The position numbers were made by a program, and so were the translations under genes. This document shows, piece by piece, positions 34,951-42,079 of a DNA stretch of 64,000 nucleotides. The first letter of the stretch is position 1. Each line of letters begins with the position of its first letter. The notes under the pieces were generated by a model. It made no database searches, was not told where the DNA came from, and saw only the letters and a list, made by a program, of their open reading frames with translations. Source of the stretch: Thalassobacillus devorans (GTDB lineage: Bacteria > Bacillota > Bacilli > Bacillales > Halobacillaceae); contig NZ_FXEH01000005.1 in assembly GCF_900176565.1 (NCBI RefSeq), forward strand, positions 1,079,384-1,143,383. Direction: 5' to 3'.

Positions 34951-34996
34951 AAATACAAAAAGCCATCGCAGGCTGTACTTCCCCCGCGATGGCTTT
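34951..34996 (-). terminator. Attenuator terminator ahead of the mutS2-like gene
   Basis: On the minus strand AAAGCCATCGC pairs perfectly with GCGATGGCTTT (11 bp, 16-nt loop) and runs into TTTTTGTATTTTT. It lies 35 nt before the gene's start region, whose ribosome site AAGGAG is at about 34927-34932. It would block expression unless disrupted. Confidence 0.9.
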
Positions 34997-35002
34997 CACA
35001 CT

Positions 35003-35231
35003 TACCATTCTGCATGCAGATATAAAGAAAGAGCTACGACAGGCCCGTCACAGCTCTTTCTAAAACCTTTGGGTATGCCTGTTCTTAACTACCCCTGATC
35101 AATCCAGCACAAATAACACCTTTAAGAAGGCGATTTTGAAAATAATCAGGGATTATACGATTCGTATTAGTTAAGAACAGCCACACTCATAAAAATATCT
35201 CCTTTTTTCATACCATATTTGCAGAATGGTA
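35003..35231 (-). promoter_or_regulatory. Structured leader with alternative pairings
   Basis: In minus-strand RNA: CTGTTCTTAACTA (35168-35180, the end of the leader ORF) is the perfect complement of TAGTTAAGAACAG (35079-35091). CCCTGAT (35145-35151) pairs with ATCAGGG (35093-35099) and stacks directly on it. TACCATTCTGC at the extreme 5' end (35221-35231) pairs with GCAGAATGGTA (35003-35013), just before the terminator. AGAAAGAGCT/AGCTCTTTCT (35026-35061) forms a further 10-bp hairpin. The 5' end can alternatively fold as ATACCAT/ATGGTAT. Confidence 0.8.
35167..35190 (-). CDS. Leader peptide MSVAVLN
   Basis: A seven-codon ORF, ATG to TAA, 8-9 nt after a strong AAAGGAG site and about 40 nt after the predicted transcription start. 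Its last five codons and stop lie inside one arm of the 13-nt long-range pairing, so a ribosome on this ORF must disrupt that stem. This is the classic arrangement of a translated attenuator. Size and position, not homology, support the call. Confidence 0.75.
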   Translation of the reverse strand: MSVAVLN

Positions 35232-35238
35232 TAGATTT

Positions 35239-35267
35239 AAGATATGCCACTCTTTCCTTAATGTCAA
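35239..35267 (-). promoter_or_regulatory. Promoter of the attenuated mutS2-like gene
   Basis: TTGACA (35262-35267), 17 bp, TATCTT (35239-35244) on the minus strand: a sigma-A-type promoter with a consensus -35. Start is predicted near 35232, about 315 nt upstream of the gene's GTG. Confidence 0.8.
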
Positions 35268-35275
35268 TAGTTGAT

Positions 35276-35315
35276 CAAAAATGCCTGCCCCCTCTGCTGT
35301 AACGTGGGGGCAGGC
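35276..35315 (-). terminator. Intrinsic terminator of the DUF378 gene
   Basis: GCCTGCCCC pairs with GGGGCAGGC around a 15-nt loop, with TTTTT after it on the minus strand. It insulates the attenuator promoter immediately downstream. Confidence 0.85.
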
Positions 35316-35328
35316 TCGTTTCTAACTT

Positions 35329-35529
35329 TTACTTGACCTTTTTCAAAAGCGTTAGAGAATATATAGCTGCGATACCAACCAGGATGTAGACAATTCGTGC
35401 AACCGGACTGTCCATTCCTCCGAAAATTCCACCAACCAGATCCCACTGGAATAAGCCGAATAATAGCCAGTTCAAGCCGCCTACAATAATAAGAATAAGT
35501 GCAATCATGTCTAAACCTTTCATTTTCAT
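35329..35529 (-). CDS. YuzA-like DUF378 membrane protein
   Basis: A 66-residue protein with two helices. The first includes IALILIIVGGLNWLLFGLF, with the DUF378 hallmark GGLNWLLxG; the second, VARIVYILVGIAAIYSL, also matches. GGGTGG precedes the ATG. Function unknown; common in Bacillaceae. Confidence 0.88.
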   Translation of the reverse strand: MKMKGLDMIALILIIVGGLNWLLFGLFQWDLVGGIFGGMDSPVARIVYILVGIAAIYSLTLLKKVK

Positions 35530-35669
35530 CTACCACCCTTCCATTTTTGTTTAATCTTTGTATAGTTATTGTATAACTATTTTATGAGTTTGTAAAACCT
35601 TTTATCACCTAAAACAATAGAAAAATTTCCTAATCTTAAAAAAGAGCCTGGGATAAAAGTATTTCAGCC

Positions 35670-35706
35670 AAAAAAGCCCCCGACCAATACTTTGTAGGTC
35701 GGGGGC
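35670..35706 (-). terminator. Intrinsic terminator of the GGDEF operon
   Basis: GCCCCCGACC/GGTCGGGGGC, perfect 10-bp stem, 11-nt loop, T6 on the minus strand. Confidence 0.9.
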
Positions 35707-35774
35707 TGTTTGTCCCAAAATCGCTGGCAACGTCCATCGCCATCCGAAGAGGAAGTGTATTGCCTGTATGTTAC

Positions 35775-36272
35775 TTATACAGACGGCTCTCTGTTTCTGC
35801 GGATTTGCTGATATACTTCTTCTTTAATTTCTTTTATCGTTTCTGCTTCCATCAGCTTGGCTGCACTCAGTTTCAGGTAGGCCTTCTCATCGATTTTCCC
35901 CTCTTCAAACATCTTATCTAACGTAGGGAGCCGGAAATCTTTGATAGGAAGGTACGCTAAGCTCATATGTTCATTTCCTGTCTCGACTACGACTTCTATT
36001 CCGGAGACCCTTGGACACAGCAGAGAACCATAATCAAATCGTATAACCACGTCTTCTTGCCCCGCTTTTTTCAGCAGGGGGATATTGCTCGGAAGCGATA
36101 TAAAATAGACCATCTGTTCAAACGAAAAATTCAAACCTGCCAAATTGATCCCATGTCTGGTTTCGATTCGTTTGGCAAACTGTTTCAACTCGCTGTAGTA
36201 AAAGTGACGGCTGCTAAACAGAATAACCGAGAGAAACAGGACGGCTGTTATCAGAACCTCGATTTGTATCAT
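35775..36272 (-). CDS. Single-pass membrane protein of unknown function
   Basis: A 165-residue protein: one N-terminal helix (about 3-21), then a soluble domain with alternating beta strands (VVIRFDYGSLL, GIEVVVET, MSLAYLP) and a helical, charged C-terminus. The ATG at 36272 is 8 nt from GGGGG; an ATG two codons earlier is too close to that site. It follows the diguanylate cyclase gene by 12 nt, so the two form an operon and it may affect the cyclase or its output. Family not recognised. Confidence 0.65.
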   Translation of the reverse strand: MIQIEVLITAVLFLSVILFSSRHFYYSELKQFAKRIETRHGINLAGLNFSFEQMVYFISLPSNIPLLKKAGQEDVVIRFDYGSLLCPRVSGIEVVVETGNEHMSLAYLPIKDFRLPTLDKMFEEGKIDEKAYLKLSAAKLMEAETIKEIKEEVYQQIRRNREPSV

Positions 36273-36284
36273 ATTCATTTCCCC

Positions 36285-37790
36285 CTATGCTAAGAAGACC
36301 TTATTTTTCCCGGAAGCTTTCGCCTGGTACAATGCCTGATCGGCGGCGTCGACCAGACACGTTGGCTGATTAGATGGCTCTCCGTTCATAGCTGCGACTC
36401 CGAGACTGACCGTCAAACAGCCGCCGGGCTGCTTTTCCCCGCAAGGAAAAATTGTGTTTTCTACGCTGCTGCGGATACGTTCAGCAATAAGTTCCGCTTC
36501 TTCTTTCGTTGTATTCGGGAGCAGCACGACAAACTCCTCGCCTCCGAAGCGAAAAGCCTTGTCACTCTTCCGGATCGAAGAACGAATCACTTGTGCCAGC
36601 TGAATAAGCACATCATTCCCCAGCAAGTGTCCGTTTGTATCATTGAAATGCTTAAAGAAATCAATATCGAGGAGGATCAAAGAGAGATACCCCTCCCTAT
36701 CGTCGGGAAAATGTTCCGTCAAAGCTGACTGAAAAGCACGCTGATTAAGCAGCCCTGTCAGCCCATCTGTGTGTGCCATGACATCGATTTTGTTGTACAG
36801 CCGGGAATGATGGATGGCAATCGCAGCCTGGTTGGCAAGTGGAAGGACGGCATCTATCTCTCCTGCGGTGATTGCTCGTTTGTTTACCGGATTATCAATA
36901 ATCAGGACACCAACCTTCACACCTTGATTTATCAAGGGAAATACGACCAGTTCCTTCATGTGAAATTGCTCTGCAAATGAGCGCAGAGGGGCACCTTTTT
37001 CCGTTGGATTTTCAATATGTAATGGTTTCCCGGAGGCCAGCGCTTTCGTCAGAAAGTTTGGCTGGTCCAATGGTATTTCCAGCTTTTTGACCCGTTCATT
37101 CAGAGAGCGGTCGGTATTCGTTTCTTCTGTTTTAATGGCAATCAGGTCTTTCAGTTCATACCGGTTCCTGGCAATCTCTTCCCAGGCGGTATATCCTTCT
37201 TCCGCAGTCATCGGTCCGGTTCCCATCACACCGGTAAGCTTTGTTTCCTCCTCATCATTCAAAAGAATCATCGCCCGGTTGAAGCCAAGGCCATGTCCGG
37301 CTGTTACTGAAGTCAAAATGGTCTGCAACAGCTTTTCCATCTGGAAGGTCTGCTGCATCGCGAAACTGACCTCCTTGAACACGTTCAGCTGTTTGGCATT
37401 GTCAACAAGCATGGACAGCATCTGACGGCGTTCGCTCCTCACTTTTCTAATCAAATAACCTGTGGCATGAATAACAGCTGCAAACAGGAGATAATGGAAC
37501 AGAACATTCCACTCCCGATCACCGTACCCCAGCAGAACACCCCAGGCAATCACGGCACTTAACAACCCGCCTGGTATCCGAAAAGCAAGTGTAGCTACCG
37601 CAATCAAAAGAAAGGCCAGCTGCCGGAAATAAATGATATCGGCTGACAACAGCTGGAGACTTAACAAAGCAAAGGCTGCCACCACAAGGATGGATTTATT
37701 GAAGAAGGTGCCCCCTTTAAACCGGATAAAGTTAGCTAGAATTGCAATGAGCAAAGCAAACAGATACAACGGCCACCCTTGAATGATCAT
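36285..37790 (-). CDS. Membrane-bound GAF-GGDEF diguanylate cyclase
   Basis: A 501-residue protein. Four to five helices (about 5-112) are followed by a GAF domain (about 145-320) and a GGDEF domain (about 335-500). The active site is GGEEF, with the substrate-site DIDFFKHFNDTNGH upstream. An RKSD (RxxD) inhibitory I-site lies five residues before it, so product feedback by c-di-GMP is expected. It makes c-di-GMP from two GTP in response to an unknown GAF ligand or membrane signal. Confidence 0.92.
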   Translation of the reverse strand: MIIQGWPLYLFALLIAILANFIRFKGGTFFNKSILVVAAFALLSLQLLSADIIYFRQLAFLLIAVATLAFRIPGGLLSAVIAWGVLLGYGDREWNVLFHYLLFAAVIHATGYLIRKVRSERRQMLSMLVDNAKQLNVFKEVSFAMQQTFQMEKLLQTILTSVTAGHGLGFNRAMILLNDEEETKLTGVMGTGPMTAEEGYTAWEEIARNRYELKDLIAIKTEETNTDRSLNERVKKLEIPLDQPNFLTKALASGKPLHIENPTEKGAPLRSFAEQFHMKELVVFPLINQGVKVGVLIIDNPVNKRAITAGEIDAVLPLANQAAIAIHHSRLYNKIDVMAHTDGLTGLLNQRAFQSALTEHFPDDREGYLSLILLDIDFFKHFNDTNGHLLGNDVLIQLAQVIRSSIRKSDKAFRFGGEEFVVLLPNTTKEEAELIAERIRSSVENTIFPCGEKQPGGCLTVSLGVAAMNGEPSNQPTCLVDAADQALYQAKASGKNKVFLA

Positions 37791-37914
37791 ATCCTCAGCT
37801 CCAAATTTAACTTATAGTTATAATTACCTAATAATATTTTACCACAAATCATGAAGGATTTAACATGAAATGGCTCTAGGATTTTTCAACAATAACAAAT
37901 CAATAAAAAAGCCG

Positions 37915-37966
37915 ACAAGCTCCCTAAGATCCTATCTATCATAAGGAAGTGTCAGCTGTTTTTTTG
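37915..37966 (-). terminator. Imperfect hairpin terminator
   Basis: GCCGACAAGC...GTGTCAGC form an imperfect stem around a long loop, with T-runs on both strands; placed at the end of the FAD oxidoreductase gene. Confidence 0.55.
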
Positions 37967-37970
37967 AATT

Positions 37971-39062
37971 TTATTTAGTCGAGACAAACGGTTTTAATAA
38001 GTGGCTGAGTCCTTTCAGCACACTCATATTCGGCTGGGTGACCACCTTCTTCACCATTGAATTGTGAAGGGACTTGGTCACTAAATCCAATTGATGATTG
38101 CTCAGGCTTTCAATCGCACGTCTTAACACGAGGGAATCATCATAATCCTTGTATAGCGGTTTACAAAGTGTTTCATAATCACCCAGTCCGCAAATATCCT
38201 GTGCCGCATAGATACCACTCAGGATAGATCCCGTCTGGCCAAACCCTAAGAATGGCGTGATTCCTCCGAAACAGTTGCCTGCAAAGAAGGTGTTGCCGAT
38301 ACGCGGATACTTACACCTTCCAACCATGTAATCTGTTATCGTGAATTCTTCTTTAATTGTTATTTCCTGGTTCAATGTCCGTGAGGCTTGCGAAACAAAC
38401 GTCTCCCAAAATTCACTCCGGTCTTCTACCCATTCCTGTTCATATTGAGGATAGACGATCACCAGCGTCGCTTCCGTTTTCGAGTGAGGGAGCAAGTAGC
38501 CCATACCTTTTGGCGCAAAATGGTTATTGAACCAGGTATGTACCTCATTACGAACAAAATCCCCTTGAACGATTGCACCTGCAAAACAGGACTTGAGCGC
38601 TATTTCATACGGCTGGATTTGCTGGGTGTCCTGTGGGTCGCCTGTCGCTAACACGACATGCGTATATTCTTTTGCTATGTCATCATATGTCACATGGCTG
38701 TCCGTATGAATCTTACTGTGAACCAGCTGCTCGGCTAATTGCTTTTCATAGGCTTCCTCATGCCTGCCCCGCATATTGATAAAGCCGATATTCCCTTCTA
38801 CATAAGCAGATTCATTTTCGGAATGGACATAAATTTTTTGGACATTGTAGGTAGGTTTCAGATGGATATCATGTTTTTCGGAAAAATACTGAACAGCATC
38901 ATCGATAGGAGCGTGAAGGATGGGAGTCATCAATTCTGCGATGGTATAGCCAAACCCTACTTCCTTTCGCTGCTCAAAGATATCCGCGGTATGGCCATGT
39001 TTTTCCAGCGTCAAAGCACAGGAAAGACCAGCAAGACCAGCTCCGATTATCGCTATTTTCAC
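37971..39062 (-). CDS. FAD-dependent oxidoreductase
   Basis: A 363-residue flavoprotein. The N-terminus KIAIIGAGLAGLSCALTLEK is the dinucleotide-binding GxGxxG motif with the downstream acidic residue in DIFEQR. A second conserved segment, THVVLATGDPQ (near 150), and the C-terminal FAGNCFGGITPFLGFGQTGS, with a GD/GN-type FAD contact, follow. The pattern is of a geranylgeranyl-reductase or lycopene-cyclase-like fold, but the substrate is not clear. I chose the GTG at 39062, preceded by AAAGGAGG, and discarded a 69-codon upstream extension that has no ribosome site. Confidence 0.8.
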   Translation of the reverse strand: MKIAIIGAGLAGLSCALTLEKHGHTADIFEQRKEVGFGYTIAELMTPILHAPIDDAVQYFSEKHDIHLKPTYNVQKIYVHSENESAYVEGNIGFINMRGRHEEAYEKQLAEQLVHSKIHTDSHVTYDDIAKEYTHVVLATGDPQDTQQIQPYEIALKSCFAGAIVQGDFVRNEVHTWFNNHFAPKGMGYLLPHSKTEATLVIVYPQYEQEWVEDRSEFWETFVSQASRTLNQEITIKEEFTITDYMVGRCKYPRIGNTFFAGNCFGGITPFLGFGQTGSILSGIYAAQDICGLGDYETLCKPLYKDYDDSLVLRRAIESLSNHQLDLVTKSLHNSMVKKVVTQPNMSVLKGLSHLLKPFVSTK

Positions 39063-39238
39063 CAGGGCTTCCTCCTTTTTTCCTAGTGTTTGTATGGAGG
39101 GAAAATTTATGCTTATTGGTAATAGCTTCTTCGAGGAGCTTATTAAAATGGTGCTGTACTTTTTTAGATGATTAAATTTATTAGATAAAGGAATAGCGGA
39201 AATTAGCAGGAATGAAAGGCAAGAGAGGAGTGAGGGTA

Positions 39239-39562
39239 ATGTACGCGTATGGATTATTAATGCTTGCAATCGTTTCGGAGGTTTTCGGCAGTGCGATGCT
39301 GAAGGCTTCGAATGGGTTTAAAAATAAATTGGCAGTCATTGGTGTATTGGTGGGATATGGCTTGGCTTTTTATTGCCTGGCTTTATCGCTGGACACGCTG
39401 CCGCTCAGTGTCGCGTATGCGATATGGGCAGGTTTAGGAACTGCGCTTACAGCCTTAGTAGGAATTACGATATATAAAGAAAAATTCAACCGTAAAAATG
39501 TTGCAGGATTAATGCTGATCATCATTGGGGTCACGCTGTTGAATATGGCAGGATCTCATTAA
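39239..39562 (+). CDS. SMR-family efflux protein, subunit 1
   Basis: A 107-residue, four-helix small multidrug resistance protein. The essential membrane glutamate is Glu14 in LAIVSEVFGSAML. The LSVAYAIWAGLGTALTALVG signature and the final GVTLLNMAGSH are typical. I chose the ATG at 39239 after AGGAGTGAGGG. It is paired with a second SMR gene 18 nt downstream, as in heterodimeric EbrAB or YkkCD pumps. No guanidine riboswitch is visible upstream. Confidence 0.9.
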   Translation: MYAYGLLMLAIVSEVFGSAMLKASNGFKNKLAVIGVLVGYGLAFYCLALSLDTLPLSVAYAIWAGLGTALTALVGITIYKEKFNRKNVAGLMLIIIGVTLLNMAGSH

Positions 39563-39580
39563 AGGATGGAGGGGACTATT

Positions 39581-39928
39581 ATGAAAGGTTATCTAATATT
39601 AGCGATCGCTATTATCGCTGAAGTGTTTGGAGTAACGATGATGAAACTGTCCCAAGGCTTTACCGTCTTGTTTCCTTCCGTCGGTGTAATTGCTGGTTAT
39701 CTGTTGTCATTTTACTTATTTTCGTTAGCGCTCAAAACCATACCACTGAGTTTTGCCTACGCCATTTGGTCCGGGTCGGGAACCGCATTCTCTGCTTTGT
39801 TGGGTGTATGGATATGGGGAGAGGCGTTTACCATGCTCACGTTCTCCGGCATCACGCTGATCATTGGTGGAATCGTCTTATTGAATATGTCGGGCCACCG
39901 AGGTACAGGAAAGGAAGTATCTTCATAA
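39581..39928 (+). CDS. SMR-family efflux protein, subunit 2
   Basis: A 115-residue SMR protein with Glu14 in IAIIAEVFGVTMMKLS and the PLSFAYAIWSGSGTAFSALL signature. It differs from its neighbour mostly in loops and in a longer C-terminal tail (GHRGTGKEVSS), consistent with a dual-topology partner pair. GGAGGGG precedes the ATG at 39581. The drug or cation exported cannot be told from sequence. Confidence 0.9.
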   Translation: MKGYLILAIAIIAEVFGVTMMKLSQGFTVLFPSVGVIAGYLLSFYLFSLALKTIPLSFAYAIWSGSGTAFSALLGVWIWGEAFTMLTFSGITLIIGGIVLLNMSGHRGTGKEVSS

Positions 39929-40004
39929 TGGTTGTTTTTACTAAGGGGTGGTCAGCATATTGTCCTTCTTTTTCTTCATACTAAACAAAAAAGGAGGCAA
40001 ACCG

Positions 40005-40199
40005 ATGGCAAAACGTACAAAGAAAAACGACCCGCAGCAAAAGAATAAACAAGGCTTTGATTCCAGCAAAAAAGATACGGAGTTCGCAAAAGAATTCGGC
40101 AGCGCCAAAGCAAATCAGGCGCATAAAGAAAAAGCTAAGCGAGCAAGAAAGTCCAATAAAGTGAGCAACGAGCTTAATAAAGAACAGGAGCAGAGATAA
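40005..40199 (+). CDS. Small basic hydrophilic protein
   Basis: A 64-residue protein, extremely rich in Lys, Gln, Asn and Glu (MAKRTKKNDPQQ, then FAKEFGSAKANQAHKEKAKR), with no hydrophobic core, probably disordered. AAGGAGG is 7 nt before the ATG. It is followed by another tiny charged gene at 40202. Composition resembles minor spore or stress proteins of Bacillaceae; I cannot name the family. Confidence 0.65.
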   Translation: MAKRTKKNDPQQKNKQGFDSSKKDTEFAKEFGSAKANQAHKEKAKRARKSNKVSNELNKEQEQR

Positions 40200-40201
40200 C
40201 A

Positions 40202-40327
40202 ATGACCAAATCCAAACGGCAAGAGGAACGAGAATGGAAAGCAAGAAAGCACGCCCAGAATCCCCACGGAAAAGTTCGTTCGTTCGATGAAATAGCAGAC
40301 GACGCAAAGAAAAACGATGCGAAATAA
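40202..40327 (+). CDS. Very small charged protein (DUF6254-like, tentative)
   Basis: A 41-residue protein: MTKSKRQEEREWKARKH, then QNPHGKVRSFDEIADDAKK. The NPHGKVxSxxE block recalls a short Bacillaceae family annotated DUF6254, but that identification is from memory. AGGAG lies 11 nt upstream, inside the end of the previous gene, and the gap is 2 nt, so the pair is one operon, ended by the terminator at 40334. Confidence 0.6.
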   Translation: MTKSKRQEEREWKARKHAQNPHGKVRSFDEIADDAKKNDAK

Positions 40328-40333
40328 AATGCG

Positions 40334-40370
40334 AAGCCCAGACTGCTTTCCGGTCTGGGTTTTGTTTTTT
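40334..40370 (+). terminator. Intrinsic terminator
   Basis: CCCAGAC/GTCTGGG with a 9-nt loop and TTTTGTTTTTT. Confidence 0.88.
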
Positions 40371-40432
40371 ATATATATGGAAATTACCCTTATTTTTCCT
40401 TATAATAAAACCTAACTAAAAGGGAGAATTTC

Positions 40433-40666
40433 ATGCGACCCGCACAAATTACAGCTTTACTTATAGTCATAATCCTTTATGGAATATTATCCGCTTTTCT
40501 TCCTGATTTTAAGCTTACAATAGGATGGCCAGAAATTCTTATCTTCTTCTTGTTCCTCATACATATCCTATTCGGGCAAATGACCATGAAAGAGGTTAAG
40601 AAATATGTGATCCTTCTACCCTTACTTATAGTTGCATCCAATGTAATCATTAGCTGGATTTTTTAA
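40433..40666 (+). CDS. Small three-helix membrane protein
   Basis: A 77-residue hydrophobic protein with helices at about 5-23, 32-49 and 57-76. AAAGGGAG precedes the ATG and CTTATAATAAAA upstream (about 40399-40410) looks like a -10 region. Not recognised. Confidence 0.6.
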   Translation: MRPAQITALLIVIILYGILSAFLPDFKLTIGWPEILIFFLFLIHILFGQMTMKEVKKYVILLPLLIVASNVIISWIF

Positions 40667-40740
40667 AAGATAGGGAGGATCCGGCCGCAAAAACATGCGA
40701 GTAGTTGTTGGGAAAATTTTTTGGCTTTCCCGTATTTTGC

Positions 40741-40980
40741 TGTCTGAACAAGCGCTGGATTCGGACAAGTTACCTCCTTTCTTGCCTTATCCTGTCCTAA
40801 TCAGCCCGGTATTCGGACAACTTTTCCACTTTCTCGCTTCAACCTGTCCTAATCAGCCCAGTATTCGGACAACTTTTCCATTTTCTCGCTTCAATATGTC
40901 CTAATCAGCCTAGTATTTGGACAACTTTCCTACTTTCTTGTTCCAATCTGTCCTTATTAGTAGCAATTTCGGACACCATT
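40741..40980. repeat. 52-bp tandem repeat array, five units
   Basis: TGTCC (or TGTCT/TGTCC variants) starts at 40741, 40793, 40845, 40897 and 40949, exactly 52 bp apart. Each unit has TGTCCTAATCAGCC..GTATT followed by GGACAA at offset +22, forming an inverted repeat TTGTCC/GGACAA, then a T/C-rich filler (CTTTTCCACTTTCTCGCTTC). Later units are more diverged. The array fills most of the 480-bp gap before the aldolase gene, which otherwise contains the hairpin at 41063. Confidence 0.85.
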
Positions 40981-41062
40981 CGATTCTAAAAGTGTCCCAA
41001 TAAAATCAAGTGAACTTGGAAGAAAACAACCCACGGCTTTACATGTTAAAATAAAAATAGCG

Positions 41063-41119
41063 CATCCATCCTGTGTTATACATGACCGGATTAAGGGAAG
41101 AGTATAGGTGGATGTTTTT
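41063..41119 (+). promoter_or_regulatory. Possible leader hairpin ahead of class I aldolase
   Basis: CATCCATCCT (41063-41072) can pair with AGGTGGATG (41106-41114), followed by TTTTT. It could be an attenuator or an upstream terminator. Weak evidence: the loop is 33 nt. Confidence 0.35.
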
Positions 41120-41145
41120 CGAACACTAAAAAAGGAGTGGTAAGC

Positions 41146-42036
41146 ATGAACAACACCCATTTTGACAAAATCAAAAACGGAAAAGGATTTATCGCGGCAC
41201 TTGACCAAAGCGGCGGAAGTACCCCGAAAGCACTGGCAGCGTACGGTGTACAGGAGGATTCTTATTCCGGCGAAGATGAGATGTTCGACCTTGTCCATGA
41301 GATGCGGACGCGTATTATCACGTCTCCTGCTTTCAGTTCTGAAAAGATTCTCGGTGCTATTCTGTTCGAACAAACGATGGACCGGGAAATCGAAGGCCAG
41401 TACACGGCTGATTACCTTGCCAGCAAAGGTATCGTGCCATTTTTGAAAGTAGATAAAGGACTTGCCGATAAAGAAAATGGCGTTCAGTTGATGAAGCCGA
41501 TCCACGACCTTGATGAAACTTTACGTCGTGCCAATGAGCGCAACATTTTCGGTACAAAAATGCGCTCGGTTGTCCATGAACCGAACGAAAAAGCGATTAA
41601 AACAGTCGTGGATCAACAGTTTGATATCGGAAAGCAAATTATTTCTGCTGGCCTGATTCCAATCATTGAACCAGAAGTGGACATTAACAGCGCCGATAAG
41701 GTGAAAAGCGAGGAAATTCTGAAGAACGAAATTCTGAAGCAGCTGGACGCACTGACAGATGATCAAAACGTGATGCTGAAGTTGACAATCCCTACAAATG
41801 CAAACACGTATAAAGAACTGATCGATCACCCGCGCGTGGTTCGTGTTGTTGCCCTGTCCGGCGGTTATTCCCGTGATGAAGCCAACGAAAAACTGAAAGA
41901 GAACGACGGCCTGATTGCCAGCTTCTCCCGCGCCCTTGCCGCTGACTTGAACGCCAATCAGTCAGACGAAGAGTTCAACGAAAAGCTGCAGCAAGCAGTC
42001 GACAGCATCTATGATGCTTCCGTTAATAAGAAATAA
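41146..42036 (+). CDS. fda: Class I fructose-bisphosphate aldolase
   Basis: A 296-residue class I aldolase of the staphylococcal Fda type. [16 protein letters not shown] near the N-terminus and ILFEQTMD are family blocks; [10 protein letters not shown] (Lys near 105) and VMLKLTIP (Lys near 210, the probable Schiff-base lysine) supply active-site lysines, and [11 protein letters not shown] binds phosphate. It splits fructose 1,6-bisphosphate into triose phosphates without metal. The ATG at 41146 follows AAGGAG. Its neighbour ppsA, convergent, is also gluconeogenic. Confidence 0.92.
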   Translation: MNNTHFDKIKNGKGFIAALDQSGGSTPKALAAYGVQEDSYSGEDEMFDLVHEMRTRIITSPAFSSEKILGAILFEQTMDREIEGQYTADYLASKGIVPFLKVDKGLADKENGVQLMKPIHDLDETLRRANERNIFGTKMRSVVHEPNEKAIKTVVDQQFDIGKQIISAGLIPIIEPEVDINSADKVKSEEILKNEILKQLDALTDDQNVMLKLTIPTNANTYKELIDHPRVVRVVALSGGYSRDEANEKLKENDGLIASFSRALAADLNANQSDEEFNEKLQQAVDSIYDASVNKK

Positions 42037-42044
42037 GCTAAAAT

Positions 42045-42077
42045 AAGTGCCTGCCCAAACCGGGACAGGCACTTTTC
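42045..42077. terminator. Bidirectional intrinsic terminator
   Basis: AAGTGCCTG/CAGGCACTT stem, extended by CC/GG, flanked by A and T tracts, between fda and ppsA. Confidence 0.88.
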
Positions 42078-42079
42078 GT

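Noticed and set aside
39063-39238. Guanidine (ykkC) riboswitch before the SMR pair
   Set aside because: The conserved ykkC-motif blocks are not found in the 175 nt upstream.
38000-39269. N-terminal 69-residue extension of the FAD oxidoreductase
   Set aside because: No ribosome site at the upstream ATG, and the extension precedes a well-placed AAAGGAGG plus GTG at 39062.
40741-40980. CRISPR array
   Set aside because: Units diverge along their whole length, there is no constant repeat with unique spacers of fixed size, and no cas gene is present.
40960-41145. T-box or sugar riboswitch before the aldolase gene
   Set aside because: No T-box core or known aptamer blocks; only a long-loop hairpin is seen.
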